A stretch of DNA of 64,000 nucleotides from a virus (IMGVR_UViG_3300034407_002547:42362-106361), one strand, 5' to 3'. Positions 42,602 to 50,920 are shown, numbered from the stretch's first letter. Made by a program: numbers and translations. Notes: generated by a model from the sequence alone, not told the origin.

Positions 42602-43228
42602 CTAAATCTTTAGGTCCCTAATCAAACGAGATACTTCGTCTGTTAGGTACTTCTGTATTTTGTCGTTTGACCCTGACTCCCTAGCCATTTCAAGAACCGA
42701 ATGACCATGTTTCATGTTCAAAAGTCCTTCGTAAATAGCTTTAGGGTAAGCATTTGGAGCACTGGGCTGTGCGACTACATCGACAGTAACAATTTCAAAG
42801 TCACTGACGTGTCCGTTGTGTGGATCTACATTACCTGATCCACGACTAGATACTCCCAATCGTACACCTGACTGAAGCATAGTTTTAACTAGCTCACCCA
42901 TTGGTGTTGGAAGTATTTTTAGTTTTCCGTATCCATTTGGACCGTCCATCCACATACTAGTAATCATGTGACATACACGGTCTAAATTAATCTTAAGGTC
43001 ATCCGGGTGATCAACTTCACCAAGGACGCTATTGCCTTCTTTGATCTGTTCATTAAGAGTTTTAACTGCGTTAGAAATCTCACTCACAGGGTATATTCGC
43101 TCATTAGCGTTCTTAACACCACCTTGTATGCAGATGCCTTCCATAAAGAGTTCCTTACCGTCTTTCCCTTCAACAAGTTGAATTTGTGCGGTTTCGAAGG
43201 TAAGGTTTTCTCTAAGATAAAGAGCCAT
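42602..43228 (-). CDS. 21: Prohead protease, gp21
   Basis: 208 residues (T4 gp21: 212). The catalytic His is in NSVLGEVDHPDD at about residue 73, and the catalytic Ser in RLGVSSRGSGNV at about residue 126, as in the S78/U9 assemblin-like group. In T4 it cuts after Glu in (Leu/Ile)-X-Glu sites, which is the basis for the targeting-peptide predictions elsewhere in this window. AAAGGA precedes the ATG. Confidence 0.94.
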   Translation of the reverse strand: MALYLRENLTFETAQIQLVEGKDGKELFMEGICIQGGVKNANERIYPVSEISNAVKTLNEQIKEGNSVLGEVDHPDDLKINLDRVCHMITSMWMDGPNGYGKLKILPTPMGELVKTMLQSGVRLGVSSRGSGNVDPHNGHVSDFEIVTVDVVAQPSAPNAYPKAIYEGLLNMKHGHSVLEMARESGSNDKIQKYLTDEVSRLIRDLKI

Positions 43229-43242
43229 ACTTGGTTATCCTT

Positions 43243-44040
43243 TTAGTCAATAACGCTTTTGGTATTCACACCAGACGCTTGAGCTAGTTGCGGTTTTGGC
43301 GCAGCTTTCATGTCTGGTCTTGTTGTGTTACCTTGGTCTTGTGCTTTTGGAGCAGGACGACCTTTTTCTGGAGCAGTGTCTGTGTCAACTGGTTTTGCTA
43401 CAGCACCTTTTGCGCCACTGTTTGCAGCCACAGTACTATGTGTTTGAGTACCAGCTGGTTCAGTAGTAACAGCTTTAGGAGCAGCAGTTAGGTCAACATT
43501 TTCTTCTAGACCTTCCATTTCCATGTCAACTTCGACTGTTTCGTCGTCCATGTCCATTTCTTCATGGTCATCTTCAACATCGTCGATGTCGTCGGTGTTG
43601 TCATCAACTTGACCCATGAGTTCTTCAAACTCGGACATAAGTTCGTCTAGTTTGTCTTCTAGGCCAACAACACGATCTTCAAGTTCTTCATCGTCGTCAT
43701 CATCTTCAACGTCGACGTCAACCATTTCGATTTCGTCTTCATCTTCAAAAGTAACACCTTGCTCTTCGGCTTCAATTTCGTCAATAAGATTATCAACTTG
43801 TGATCCGCCAAGTTCTGACTCGTCAATGGACTCGTCCATTTTGTCATCATACTCGATGTCTTTTTTAACTTCATCACCAGCTTTTTCAGCATGGTCATCT
43901 TTTTCTGCGTCTGATTCTTCAGACATAATGTCTTCATAGATTGTTTTAGATTGCTCTACAACGATCTCATGAAAGAGAGCTTTTGCTTTATCTTCTTCGT
44001 CGTTAATAACGAATTCGATAAGTTGTTCAAATTTATTCAT
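43243..44040 (-). CDS. Acidic prohead core protein (gp68/gp67-type)
   Basis: The start is MNKFEQLIEFVINDEEDK at 44040, preceded by GGAGGA and a late promoter at 44073; the longer frame to 44082 would begin above that promoter. 265 residues, with a conserved N-terminal ~45-residue helical motif (DKAKALFHEIVVEQS), a very acidic middle rich in Asp/Glu/Val (VDVEDDDDDEELEDR) and a Pro/Ala/Thr tail. It corresponds by position to the T4 core proteins between gp20 and gp21. Assignment to gp67 or gp68 is not possible. Confidence 0.78.
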   Translation of the reverse strand: MNKFEQLIEFVINDEEDKAKALFHEIVVEQSKTIYEDIMSEESDAEKDDHAEKAGDEVKKDIEYDDKMDESIDESELGGSQVDNLIDEIEAEEQGVTFEDEDEIEMVDVDVEDDDDDEELEDRVVGLEDKLDELMSEFEELMGQVDDNTDDIDDVEDDHEEMDMDDETVEVDMEMEGLEENVDLTAAPKAVTTEPAGTQTHSTVAANSGAKGAVAKPVDTDTAPEKGRPAPKAQDQGNTTRPDMKAAPKPQLAQASGVNTKSVID

Positions 44041-44072
44041 ATTGGTTCCTCCAAAGTATGGGCTCAGTATAA

Positions 44073-44080
44073 TATTTAAC
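44073..44080 (-). promoter_or_regulatory. Late promoter GTTAAATA of the core-protease-scaffold-capsid unit
   Basis: Minus strand, 32 bases before the ATG at 44040, with GGAGGA in the leader. It is the nearest promoter upstream of gp21, gp22 and gp23. Confidence 0.6.
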
Positions 44081-44134
44081 ATAGAATTAAAAAACTATGC
44101 AGTTATAGGAGTAAAATGGGTAGAAAACGATAAA

Positions 44135-44165
44135 TTTATTAGACTAAAAGAAAAAGTCTAATAAA
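44135..44165 (-). terminator. Stem-loop after the small core gene
   Basis: Perfect 11-bp inverted repeat TTTATTAGACT / AGTCTAATAAA with a nine-base A-rich loop (T-rich on the minus strand), directly past the stop codon at 44169. It lacks a clean T-tract after the stem, so it may be a weak terminator or a 3'-end protecting hairpin. Confidence 0.55.
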
Positions 44166-44168
44166 GTA

Positions 44169-44384
44169 TCACATTTGTGGCGGCGCTGGTGCATATTGTG
44201 CTTGCACCTTTTTCAGCTCTTCCTTTTTTTCATAATTTCGCATGTCATACATTTTACGCAATTTTGAAATTTGTTTAAGAGTTAGTTTAGTTTTGCGCAG
44301 TTCGCCGAGTTGCGGTGTAGAATTGTCATCCTCTACATCTTGGTATCCTTCTGGTGCTGCTTCAAAAAATTCAAATAGTTTCAT
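44169..44384 (-). CDS. Small head-core protein with targeting-like N-terminus (71 aa)
   Basis: Begins MKLFEFFEA|APEGYQDVEDD, similar to the other capsid-targeting N-termini (Phe-Phe-Glu before the likely cut). A basic helical second half follows (LRKTKLTLKQISKLRKM). It is conserved in size and position in marine T4-like phages, next to the core proteins, and may be the gp67 equivalent. A GATAAATA promoter that overlaps the stop of the radical SAM gene ends exactly five bases from its ATG. Confidence 0.7.
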   Translation of the reverse strand: MKLFEFFEAAPEGYQDVEDDNSTPQLGELRKTKLTLKQISKLRKMYDMRNYEKKEELKKVQAQYAPAPPQM

Positions 44385-44389
44385 AATAA

Positions 44390-44397
44390 TATTTATC
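44390..44397 (-). promoter_or_regulatory. Late promoter GATAAATA overlapping a stop codon
   Basis: Minus strand GATAAATA includes the TAA stop of the radical SAM gene and is exactly five bases (TTATT) before the ATG at 44384, giving a predicted leaderless transcript. Confidence 0.65.
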
Positions 44398-45415
44398 CAA
44401 AATCTATATCTATAGGATCAATCCTTCCTGCACCTAGAACTGATCCTTTTGAGCAGTTTCCTATACAAATGTTATGACAGGTTTTTATACTATCAAAACT
44501 ATTTTTAAGTTTAAATTTGTAAAAATCTGACTGTGCAATATCACTTATACTGTGAATATTCAAATTTATATCGTTGAGGTTGCCAATTATTTTTCTAAAA
44601 AGCCTATCAGACATTGTGTTTTTCCAAGTTGTTCCGGACGTCATACAGCACGGCAATACATACCCTTCATGATTTATGTACATATCCCCGTGTTGATTCC
44701 AGGAGCACTGAGGGCTTGTAAACTCGTTGATACTGTTTGCTACGCTGTGAGACTTAGTAACAAATTCTATTCCGTCTGCCATTTCTAAATCATACTGAAA
44801 CTCCCCGTCGATATACACAGGCCAAATAGTAGTTCCAAAGAAATTTCTATTAGAGTATTGAACTTGAAAGTCTATAAATCCAAGATCTTTTGCCAATTGT
44901 CTAGCTTCCTCAATTTGATGTTGATTGTGTTTGAAAACTATGTATTTCCAAGTTGCATTTCCTCCGGCTGAAATAAAACTTTTTGCATTTTCAATAGTTT
45001 TTTCCCAGTTAGCATTTATTCTATAGATGTGATTTGTATCTTCTAATCCATCTAGTGCAAATACAACATGCACATTCTTATAGGCTGCTATCTCTGAAAA
45101 CCACTTTTTATTGCGTATACTTCCATTAGTATTAATGTCAACCCGGTTGATGTCTTTAAAAAAGTCAACAAAATTTCCAATTTCAGGATTCATTACTGGA
45201 TCGCCGTAATCGCCTTCAAACTTCATATATTTTAAGTTAGGCAAATACTTTAAATCGAAATTTTTTGAAAAATTATCAAAACTTAAATGCCCCGGAGTAA
45301 GATTTTTATCTAAAAATCCATGTTCGTCAAATCTAGGACATTGTGGGCAGTGCAAGTTGCAAAAACTAGATGATTCGATTGTTAGTTGTTTAATTTTATT
45401 TAAATCTAAGAACAT
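44393..45415 (-). CDS. Radical SAM enzyme with SPASM-like C-terminus
   Basis: 340 residues. The iron-sulfur motif is CNLHCPQC (Cys 19, 23, 26; CxxxCxxC), with a following KFEGDYGDPVMNPE that corresponds to the family's GGEP-type motif, and VFALDG on a later strand. The C-terminal part has CSWNQHGDMYINHEGYVLPCC and CHNICIGNCS, a cysteine pattern of SPASM/twitch auxiliary-cluster enzymes, which often modify peptides. It sits inside the head operon between portal and core genes and overlaps the 148-residue gene by ten bases. The substrate is unknown. Confidence 0.85.
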   Translation of the reverse strand: MFLDLNKIKQLTIESSSFCNLHCPQCPRFDEHGFLDKNLTPGHLSFDNFSKNFDLKYLPNLKYMKFEGDYGDPVMNPEIGNFVDFFKDINRVDINTNGSIRNKKWFSEIAAYKNVHVVFALDGLEDTNHIYRINANWEKTIENAKSFISAGGNATWKYIVFKHNQHQIEEARQLAKDLGFIDFQVQYSNRNFFGTTIWPVYIDGEFQYDLEMADGIEFVTKSHSVANSINEFTSPQCSWNQHGDMYINHEGYVLPCCMTSGTTWKNTMSDRLFRKIIGNLNDINLNIHSISDIAQSDFYKFKLKNSFDSIKTCHNICIGNCSKGSVLGAGRIDPIDIDFG

Positions 45416-45852
45416 TTGCTGTTAAACCAGTGCCACATGGGCGTATAAAAGTCTATACGCACTTCGCCGTTAAGTCCAATAAAACCGTAAAACTCGTCAG
45501 TTAAGGTTGGACCATTTTGATTGTTGTTACTACCCACATGATAATAACAGGGATTTCCGTTAACGTATAAATCAGTTACATCAATTTCATCAAGTACAAT
45601 TTTCTGCACAATTGCATGAACATTGTAAACAATGTTGTCTTGTTCGTCAACAATTGTGTGTTCTTCAGTTTTTCCCCGCATCACTACCCGAATACATTGT
45701 TCAGTGTGCTCGGCGGTATCTTCGTATTCAATAGTATATTGTGTTACACCTTCATTAAATGAATTACTTGTAACAAGTTTATTGTTTTGGTATACATCAA
45801 TAAAAATTTCCGGAACAGTTTCACTGCACTCGATATCTATTGTTGAAATCAT
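45406..45852 (-). CDS. Beta-rich protein coupled to the radical SAM gene (148 aa)
   Basis: Begins MISTIDIECSETVPEIFIDVYQ. The N-terminal ~80 residues are strand-rich and acidic (YTIEYEDTAEHTEQ); the C-terminal part has IDVTDLYVNGNPCYYH, YGFIGLNGEVRIDFYTP and ends MWHWFNSKCS. The second part resembles a small domain (weakly 'NGxxY...GxNGEWxxxFxxP.xxW') found in marine phage structural proteins, perhaps carbohydrate-binding. It follows gp20 by three bases and overlaps the radical SAM gene, so it is a candidate partner or substrate. Confidence 0.6.
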   Translation of the reverse strand: MISTIDIECSETVPEIFIDVYQNNKLVTSNSFNEGVTQYTIEYEDTAEHTEQCIRVVMRGKTEEHTIVDEQDNIVYNVHAIVQKIVLDEIDVTDLYVNGNPCYYHVGSNNNQNGPTLTDEFYGFIGLNGEVRIDFYTPMWHWFNSKCS

Positions 45853-45855
45853 TTG

Positions 45856-47577
45856 TTATGCTAGAGGCGTTTCTGCTGCAACTGCACCAGCATCGATGTC
45901 CACATCAATTTCCTCACCGCCTGCTTCGATGTCACCGCCGGTTTCAATATCTGCATCAAAATCAGCAGGACTAACACCAACTGTGCGTAAATCTTTGCCC
46001 ATTGGTTCAAGTTCACTTGGTTGTCCAGTTTCTTCACTCCACAATTTCGAGTTTTCTTGCAACTCGTCGTCAGTGAGACCCAGGTAACGTTTCATAAGAA
46101 AACGCTTGCTCATGTAGGGAATTTGCTCTAATGTGCTAAACGCTTGCATACGAGTTGTATCAAGTTCAGCTTGGCGATAACTAGCAAAATTCTGTGGTGG
46201 TGCAAACTTGATGTTAAACAACCCACTGTCAATATTAAAGCCTCTCCAGCGCAAAAACATTTTAAATTCATCATCAAGTTTTTGACAAATTTGCTTTTGC
46301 AGTCTTTCACAATACTGATTAAATCTGTATTCTTGTATAAGTGCAGTACCAACACGCCCATCGTTCATTGGGCGATCACTGTCGTCTGGGCCAGTTGGAA
46401 GGTAACTGCTTGGAACACGAAGTCCTCTGCACATCTTGTTGTTAAAGTATTTTAAGTCATCAATTTGACCTAAGTTCTCGCCGCCTGGAAGTGTTTCAAC
46501 TTTAGAACCACGACCTTCTGCTGTTTGTGGGAAGAAGTAGTCTTCGTTGATTGACAATGGATTGTATGTAGTATCCATTGTAGTACCAGCTTGTCCGCCT
46601 TGTTGATTAGGAATACGTCTTTGGTGCACTTCATTTTTAACACGTTCAACAAACTGCATAGCAAGGTGACTTGGCATGTTGCCTACATCAATATAGAATA
46701 CTCTGCGCTCTGGTGCACGTTGTACACGATAGATTAGAATCGAGTCTTCAAGTAGTTCTTTTTGTTTGAATACTTTGAAAATCATTTCAAGTATACTTTG
46801 ACTAAACGGCCAATAAAAATCCAAGCCTTCACTAAGTCCAAGGTGAACTATGTTTTTAGCATCAATCACTGTTTCGTTTATAGTGTGTTCAAATCTACTT
46901 TGTCCACCAGCAAGAGGCGCATTTGGGATAGTGTAGTTTGAATTTGATCCACCGCTGCCCCCAATTGACCCTGCATTAGGATTTGATCCATAATCTGTAG
47001 TGCTTTTAGGAGCAATGCTTAAATTTTGAAAGTTGGGATTAATATCACGAATAACGTATTGTTCGGGTTTCTTGCCTTCGTTTTCGTTAACAATAACTCT
47101 TACTACTTTGGTCATGTCGACCCAGTATAGTTCAAAGGTTTCTGGATCTCTAACAAAAACCTGATCGCCGTACTTCAACGTGTTTCGGAAGAGACGGAAT
47201 ATGCGTTGATCAAACTTGTTGAGTTTAGTCCACTGTTGTAGTTGTTTTCTAATAATCTCAATTTCGTTGTTTGTAGGAGTGTCAGCGTAATCAACTTCAA
47301 ACGGTGTGCCGTTGCTTTCATTGGTTTGTGTTGCAAACTCAGCAATAATATCTAAACACGCATTGATTTCACTGTCACAATCCATATTTTCATATTGATT
47401 ATAACGTTCAATTCTGTTTGGATGTCCCGAATACACTTCTGGCAAGTGGCTTTGATAGTTTTTAAAACCAAACTGACCACCAGACCCCGATTGCCCTCGT
47501 GCAGTTTGCCCGCTTATAGGAGAAAGTTGCCCACCTTCGTTTCCTACTACTTTAAAGTATTTTTTCCATCCAGCCAT
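45856..47577 (-). CDS. 20: Portal vertex protein, gp20
   Basis: 573 residues (T4 gp20: 524). Recognisable portal blocks include NQYENMDCDSEINACLDIIAEF (in part), FWPFSQSILEMIFKVFKQKELLEDS, IYRVQRAPERRVFYIDVGNMP, and LPTGPDDSDRP. It forms the dodecameric portal through which gp17 pumps DNA and initiates head assembly with the core. The N-terminal QLSPISGQTARGQSG is low-complexity and the C-terminus is acidic. A late promoter lies 36 bases upstream. Confidence 0.95.
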   Translation of the reverse strand: MAGWKKYFKVVGNEGGQLSPISGQTARGQSGSGGQFGFKNYQSHLPEVYSGHPNRIERYNQYENMDCDSEINACLDIIAEFATQTNESNGTPFEVDYADTPTNNEIEIIRKQLQQWTKLNKFDQRIFRLFRNTLKYGDQVFVRDPETFELYWVDMTKVVRVIVNENEGKKPEQYVIRDINPNFQNLSIAPKSTTDYGSNPNAGSIGGSGGSNSNYTIPNAPLAGGQSRFEHTINETVIDAKNIVHLGLSEGLDFYWPFSQSILEMIFKVFKQKELLEDSILIYRVQRAPERRVFYIDVGNMPSHLAMQFVERVKNEVHQRRIPNQQGGQAGTTMDTTYNPLSINEDYFFPQTAEGRGSKVETLPGGENLGQIDDLKYFNNKMCRGLRVPSSYLPTGPDDSDRPMNDGRVGTALIQEYRFNQYCERLQKQICQKLDDEFKMFLRWRGFNIDSGLFNIKFAPPQNFASYRQAELDTTRMQAFSTLEQIPYMSKRFLMKRYLGLTDDELQENSKLWSEETGQPSELEPMGKDLRTVGVSPADFDADIETGGDIEAGGEEIDVDIDAGAVAAETPLA

Positions 47578-47612
47578 GTATTATTTTTCCAATATGAACA
47601 TCGTAACTGAAG

Positions 47613-47620
47613 TATTTATC
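47613..47620 (-). promoter_or_regulatory. Late promoter GATAAATA of gp20, overlapping the tape-measure stop
   Basis: Minus strand GATAAATA begins at the TGA stop of the tape-measure gene and lies 36 bases before the portal ATG at 47577. Confidence 0.68.
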
Positions 47621-49796
47621 ACCCTCGACGGGTTGCATTTAGTATTTCCTGGCTGGTGTTGTTAGCACGTTGCATAGCAGTTACAAGTTCAGTTAATTTT
47701 TCAATGGTTAGATCCGACACTTCTTTTCTTGCTAGACTATCTGCATGCTGGCTTGCCAATTGATTGTTTGCTACTTTGAGATTTTCATTTAATACATCTG
47801 ACAAATTGCTGCTGTTTTGTAACGTGCCGGCTGGGCCTGCTGTTGAAGGTACAGCATCTGATGTTCCTGGTGGAGCATATTTTTTTCTACTTTCTTCAAG
47901 TAGTTTTAATAAATCACTATTGTTTCCGTAATCTGGTGCTGCACTTGTTGGCGAAGTACCGTCACCTCCAGCTGGCATTGTTCCACTATCGCCACCAACA
48001 AATCTTCCAAAAAACATCTTTTTGATGCTTTCCCATGTCTCTGCGTTTTGTTTTCTAGAGTTTTCAAGTCTTTCTTGAATTTGTTGTTGCGCTATCTCTC
48101 TTTCTTCTGGACTCATACCTGTAAAATCTACAATTCCAGTACCAGATTCTGGCATTATTTGTTCAGTAACTGCTGACTTTAATCCTCCTACACCGCCTTC
48201 GGAAAATATTTGTAGCATTTTAAGCATTTCGGTATTTGATTTTTGTACTATTTCGGCAAATTGTTTAACTGCACTAGCTGCTGGGCCCATAAGCTCTTTG
48301 GCCATTTTATCAGCTTCAATTGCTGCTCTTTGTAAAGCAACCTGTGCAGAAATTAAGTCAGCAGTTGTAGTATCCGTTGCTGTTGTTAAACTATCTTGTG
48401 ATGTTTTTAATTTTTCTAAGTCGTCAGCTGTTAAATTAGCACGTTGGGACACATTAAACATACCTTCAAACACTGCATCCAATGGTGTGCCAAGCCCAAC
48501 TAGTCTAGCAATTCCTGCTGATCCTCCTAGAGAATCAAATCTATTGTTAATGCCTTGCATGATTAATGCTGTTGCATCAAGATCACTTATAGTACCTGCA
48601 CGTAGTGCAGCAACCGCAGCAACACCTTCTTGCCCAGCTGCAAGAACAAACCCTTGTGCAGCTTCGGTACCGAGGTTGCCTGCCATTGCATCACGCAAAC
48701 CATCAGCAATTTCTTTACTTGCAACAGTTTCAATAGCTGCTGATGTGGTTTGCATGGCTAGTGCAGCTCGACGACCTTCGTCGCCGCCTAGTCTTTCTTG
48801 GATATCAGCAGCGGCACCCATTAAACGTATGTTTCGTGTTTGTGCATCCATTATGGCTTGTTGATCGTCGATACTTCTACCAGTTATCCTCGAAAGAGTG
48901 GACAGTTTACGAATGTATTCTTCGCTGCCTTGTGCAAGTGCCCTTGCTGACATTGTTTCAACTCTACCAGTTCTTGCTTGTAACAACAAATATTTTGTTG
49001 TTAGTTCATTTTGTTTTTCGGCGCCCACACCCAAAGCTATCAAGCCTTGTCTAAATGGTTCCATGTCTGCTGAGACTCGAGAAAATCTCTCAATACCTTC
49101 GCTTGCATCGCCAAACGCAAATGCAAGACCTTCAGCACCTTTGGACGCTACAGCACTAAACTGTGTAAAACTAAGTCCAGCATCAATACTTTGATTCATT
49201 AGCTCAGTTAATCCGCTAGCAGTTAACCCGCCAACTTGCCCTACTGTGCGAAATGCTTCACTTGCACGTTGTACTTCGGCTGTTACTTGCTGGCCTACTG
49301 TGGTAAGGATGTCAGCAACTGCTTCAGTAATTGCAGCGGCAAACTTGCCCACTGCATTGATTGCGCCTCCGATAACGCCGCCAACAACAGGAATACCGTC
49401 AGCAAGCCCGCCTAGTGCTTCACCAGCTACTCCTGCTAGTTTTCCTGTTGTTTTTAGTGCCGAGCCAGCTAGGTTTATCGATGGGTTCAAGCTGGTAAAG
49501 TCTTCCCTACTTTGCCTAACTGCACTAGCTGCTTCTGCAAAAGACGATCCGGCCTTAACAGCGCCAACTGCCATTTTACCTACAGCGGCAGTTCCTTTGC
49601 CGACTGAATTAGCAAACGACTCTTGGGAGGATATTATTGCTTTGTACTTGTTTTGAACATTGCTTAACTGGCTGTTGATTTTATTCCATTGAGAACTGCC
49701 TACTTGCTGACTGTTAGCCAGTTGCAACATAGACTGTTGCAATCGAGAGATTTCATCATTCAATCTCTGTAGGTCTTGATCATCAAAATCTGCCAT
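47619..49796 (-). CDS. Tail tape measure protein (gp29-like)
   Basis: The start MADFDDQDLQRLNDEISRLQ at 49796 is preferred; the open frame extends 36 codons further but that part covers the late promoter. About 725 residues: an N-terminal coiled coil, hydrophobic/glycine segments (GIPVVGGVIGGAINAVGKF; AVGKMAVGAVKAGSSFAEA) at about residues 55-150, long Ala-rich helices, and a C-terminal helical tail (LTELVTAMQRANNTSQEI). This fits tape-measure proteins that set tail length and sit in the tube lumen (T4 gp29: 590). Direct identity with gp29 is by role rather than detailed similarity. Confidence 0.78.
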   Translation of the reverse strand: MADFDDQDLQRLNDEISRLQQSMLQLANSQQVGSSQWNKINSQLSNVQNKYKAIISSQESFANSVGKGTAAVGKMAVGAVKAGSSFAEAASAVRQSREDFTSLNPSINLAGSALKTTGKLAGVAGEALGGLADGIPVVGGVIGGAINAVGKFAAAITEAVADILTTVGQQVTAEVQRASEAFRTVGQVGGLTASGLTELMNQSIDAGLSFTQFSAVASKGAEGLAFAFGDASEGIERFSRVSADMEPFRQGLIALGVGAEKQNELTTKYLLLQARTGRVETMSARALAQGSEEYIRKLSTLSRITGRSIDDQQAIMDAQTRNIRLMGAAADIQERLGGDEGRRAALAMQTTSAAIETVASKEIADGLRDAMAGNLGTEAAQGFVLAAGQEGVAAVAALRAGTISDLDATALIMQGINNRFDSLGGSAGIARLVGLGTPLDAVFEGMFNVSQRANLTADDLEKLKTSQDSLTTATDTTTADLISAQVALQRAAIEADKMAKELMGPAASAVKQFAEIVQKSNTEMLKMLQIFSEGGVGGLKSAVTEQIMPESGTGIVDFTGMSPEEREIAQQQIQERLENSRKQNAETWESIKKMFFGRFVGGDSGTMPAGGDGTSPTSAAPDYGNNSDLLKLLEESRKKYAPPGTSDAVPSTAGPAGTLQNSSNLSDVLNENLKVANNQLASQHADSLARKEVSDLTIEKLTELVTAMQRANNTSQEILNATRRG

Positions 49797-49821
49797 TAAA
49801 TTCTTACCCGTTTTTACGCTG

Positions 49822-49829
49822 TATAAGTA
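49822..49829 (+). promoter_or_regulatory. Late promoter-like TATAAGTA of the gp26-like gene
   Basis: Plus strand TATAAGTA, one base from consensus, 30 bases before the ATG at 49860, with TAGGA in the leader. It is interleaved with the opposing tape-measure promoter at 49840-49847. Confidence 0.5.
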
Positions 49830-49839
49830 CAGTATCATA

Positions 49840-49847
49840 TATTTATG
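49840..49847 (-). promoter_or_regulatory. Late promoter CATAAATA of the tape measure
   Basis: Minus strand CATAAATA, 43 bases before the ATG at 49796. Confidence 0.58.
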
Positions 49848-49859
49848 GTAGGAAAAAAC

Positions 49860-50705
49860 ATGGATCACAACAACCCAAACCCACTTGCAAAACACTTTAG
49901 GCAACCTGCAATTTATGTCACGTTGCCAAGCAATGGGGTGTACTACGACGAAAATATTCTAGTAATGCCAGAGAATAAAGAAATTCCAATTTACCCAATG
50001 ACAGCACTAGATGAAATTGCATATAGAACTGCTGACGCATTGTTCAACGGCGCTGCTATTGCTAATGTAATAAAAAGTTGCATCCCTGCTTTTGTAGACA
50101 CTTGGCAGGTCAGCACACTTGATTTGGATACGTTGTTAATTGCTATAAGAATTGCAAGTTACGGACACGAAATGGAATTTACCAGCAAGTGTCCAAAGTG
50201 CAGCGAAACCAATGAGTTTGGCATTGACTTGAGAAGCATTATGGATCGAATCAAGACTCCAGATTTTTCTCAACCGGTTGTCAACGGAGACATTGAAATA
50301 CATTTTAGACCGTTGACGTACACAGAACAAAATCGCAACAACATGTTGCAGTTCCAAGATCAAAAAATGTTGGAAGCATTACCTGATGCTGACCTTGATG
50401 AAGCTGAAAAGCTTAGATTGTTAACTGAAGCATTCCAAAGTCTCAGCGAGCTTACTGTAAATGCAATCAGTGACAGTATCAGCATGATCAAAGCAGGCGA
50501 TGATATTGTAGTAGACAAGGAACACATTACAGAATATATTAAAAACTGCGAATCTAAAGTTTTTTCAAAAGTACGCAAAAAAATTGAAGAAATTAAAAAA
50601 CTAGGCGAAATTGACCCTCTTAACATTACTTGCGCCGATTGCAAGCACCAATACGAAACGCCGTTTACTATGAATGTTGCAAATTTTTTCGAATCAGGCT
50701 CTTAA
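49860..50705 (+). CDS. 26: Baseplate hub protein, gp26-like (T4_baseplate family)
   Basis: The start is placed at MDHNNPNPLAKHFRQ (TAGGA seven bases upstream); the frame is open to 49845. 281 residues (T4 gp26: 208). The family pattern is IYVTLPSNGVYYD, IPIYPMTALDEIAYRTADALFNG, and HEMEFTSKCPKCSETNEF. A second pair, CADCKHQYETPF, is near the C-terminus; the two CxxC pairs may bind zinc. It is divergent from the tape measure. Just before the stop is A AAT TTT TTC, a possible -1 frameshift site into the next frame. Confidence 0.8.
   Translation: MDHNNPNPLAKHFRQPAIYVTLPSNGVYYDENILVMPENKEIPIYPMTALDEIAYRTADALFNGAAIANVIKSCIPAFVDTWQVSTLDLDTLLIAIRIASYGHEMEFTSKCPKCSETNEFGIDLRSIMDRIKTPDFSQPVVNGDIEIHFRPLTYTEQNRNNMLQFQDQKMLEALPDADLDEAEKLRLLTEAFQSLSELTVNAISDSISMIKAGDDIVVDKEHITEYIKNCESKVFSKVRKKIEEIKKLGEIDPLNITCADCKHQYETPFTMNVANFFESGS
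50681..50687 (+). other. Candidate -1 ribosomal frameshift heptamer A AAT TTT
   Basis: In the gp26 frame the codons read GCA AAT TTT TTC. The heptamer A-AAT-TTT fits the X XXY YYZ rule. Slippage by -1 leads straight into the open frame that continues to 50920. An imperfect hairpin (GACGAGATTG / CAATCGTC, about 50716-50737) lies downstream. This is a prediction. Confidence 0.45.
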
Positions 50706-50743
50706 CATCAGCTCCAGACGAGATTGAAGCAATCGTCGAGAAG

Positions 50744-50920
50744 ATGGAAAAAGAAGTTAAGGGCCTAAAAGAGGATATGATGAAGATATGCTGGTACATG
50801 CGTGGCGGTATTAGCTACTCTGAAATCACACAGATGAGTGGTCCAGAACGAGACATCCTGGGAAGCATCATCAAGGGCAACTTGGAAACAGCAAAGAAAA
50901 CAGGAAGAGACTTTTGGTAA
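50744..50920 (+). CDS. Small conserved baseplate/tail-assembly protein, or frameshift extension of gp26
   Basis: From the first ATG (50744) the protein has 58 residues: MEKEVKGLKEDMMKICWYMRG then GISYSEITQMSGPERD and a C-terminal TAKKTGRDFW. A similar small protein with the WYMRGG(I/V)SY motif follows gp26 in marine T4-like phages. The frame is open upstream through LLTSAPDEIEAIVEK, which looks equally protein-like but has no ATG, GTG or TTG start after the gp26 stop. Either translation begins at 50744 (GAG nearby) or it is reached by -1 frameshift at 50681. Confidence 0.6.
   Translation: MEKEVKGLKEDMMKICWYMRGGISYSEITQMSGPERDILGSIIKGNLETAKKTGRDFW

Noticed and set aside
43616-43939. Serine-rich plus-strand frame of 107 codons
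   Set aside because: Antisense of the Asp/Glu-rich core protein (GAT/GAA codons read as Ser-rich on the other strand); no start signal.
49246-49656. Plus-strand frame of 136 codons opposite the tape measure
   Set aside because: Ala/Pro/Thr-rich shadow of an Ala/Gly-rich coding region, lacking a ribosome site and homology.
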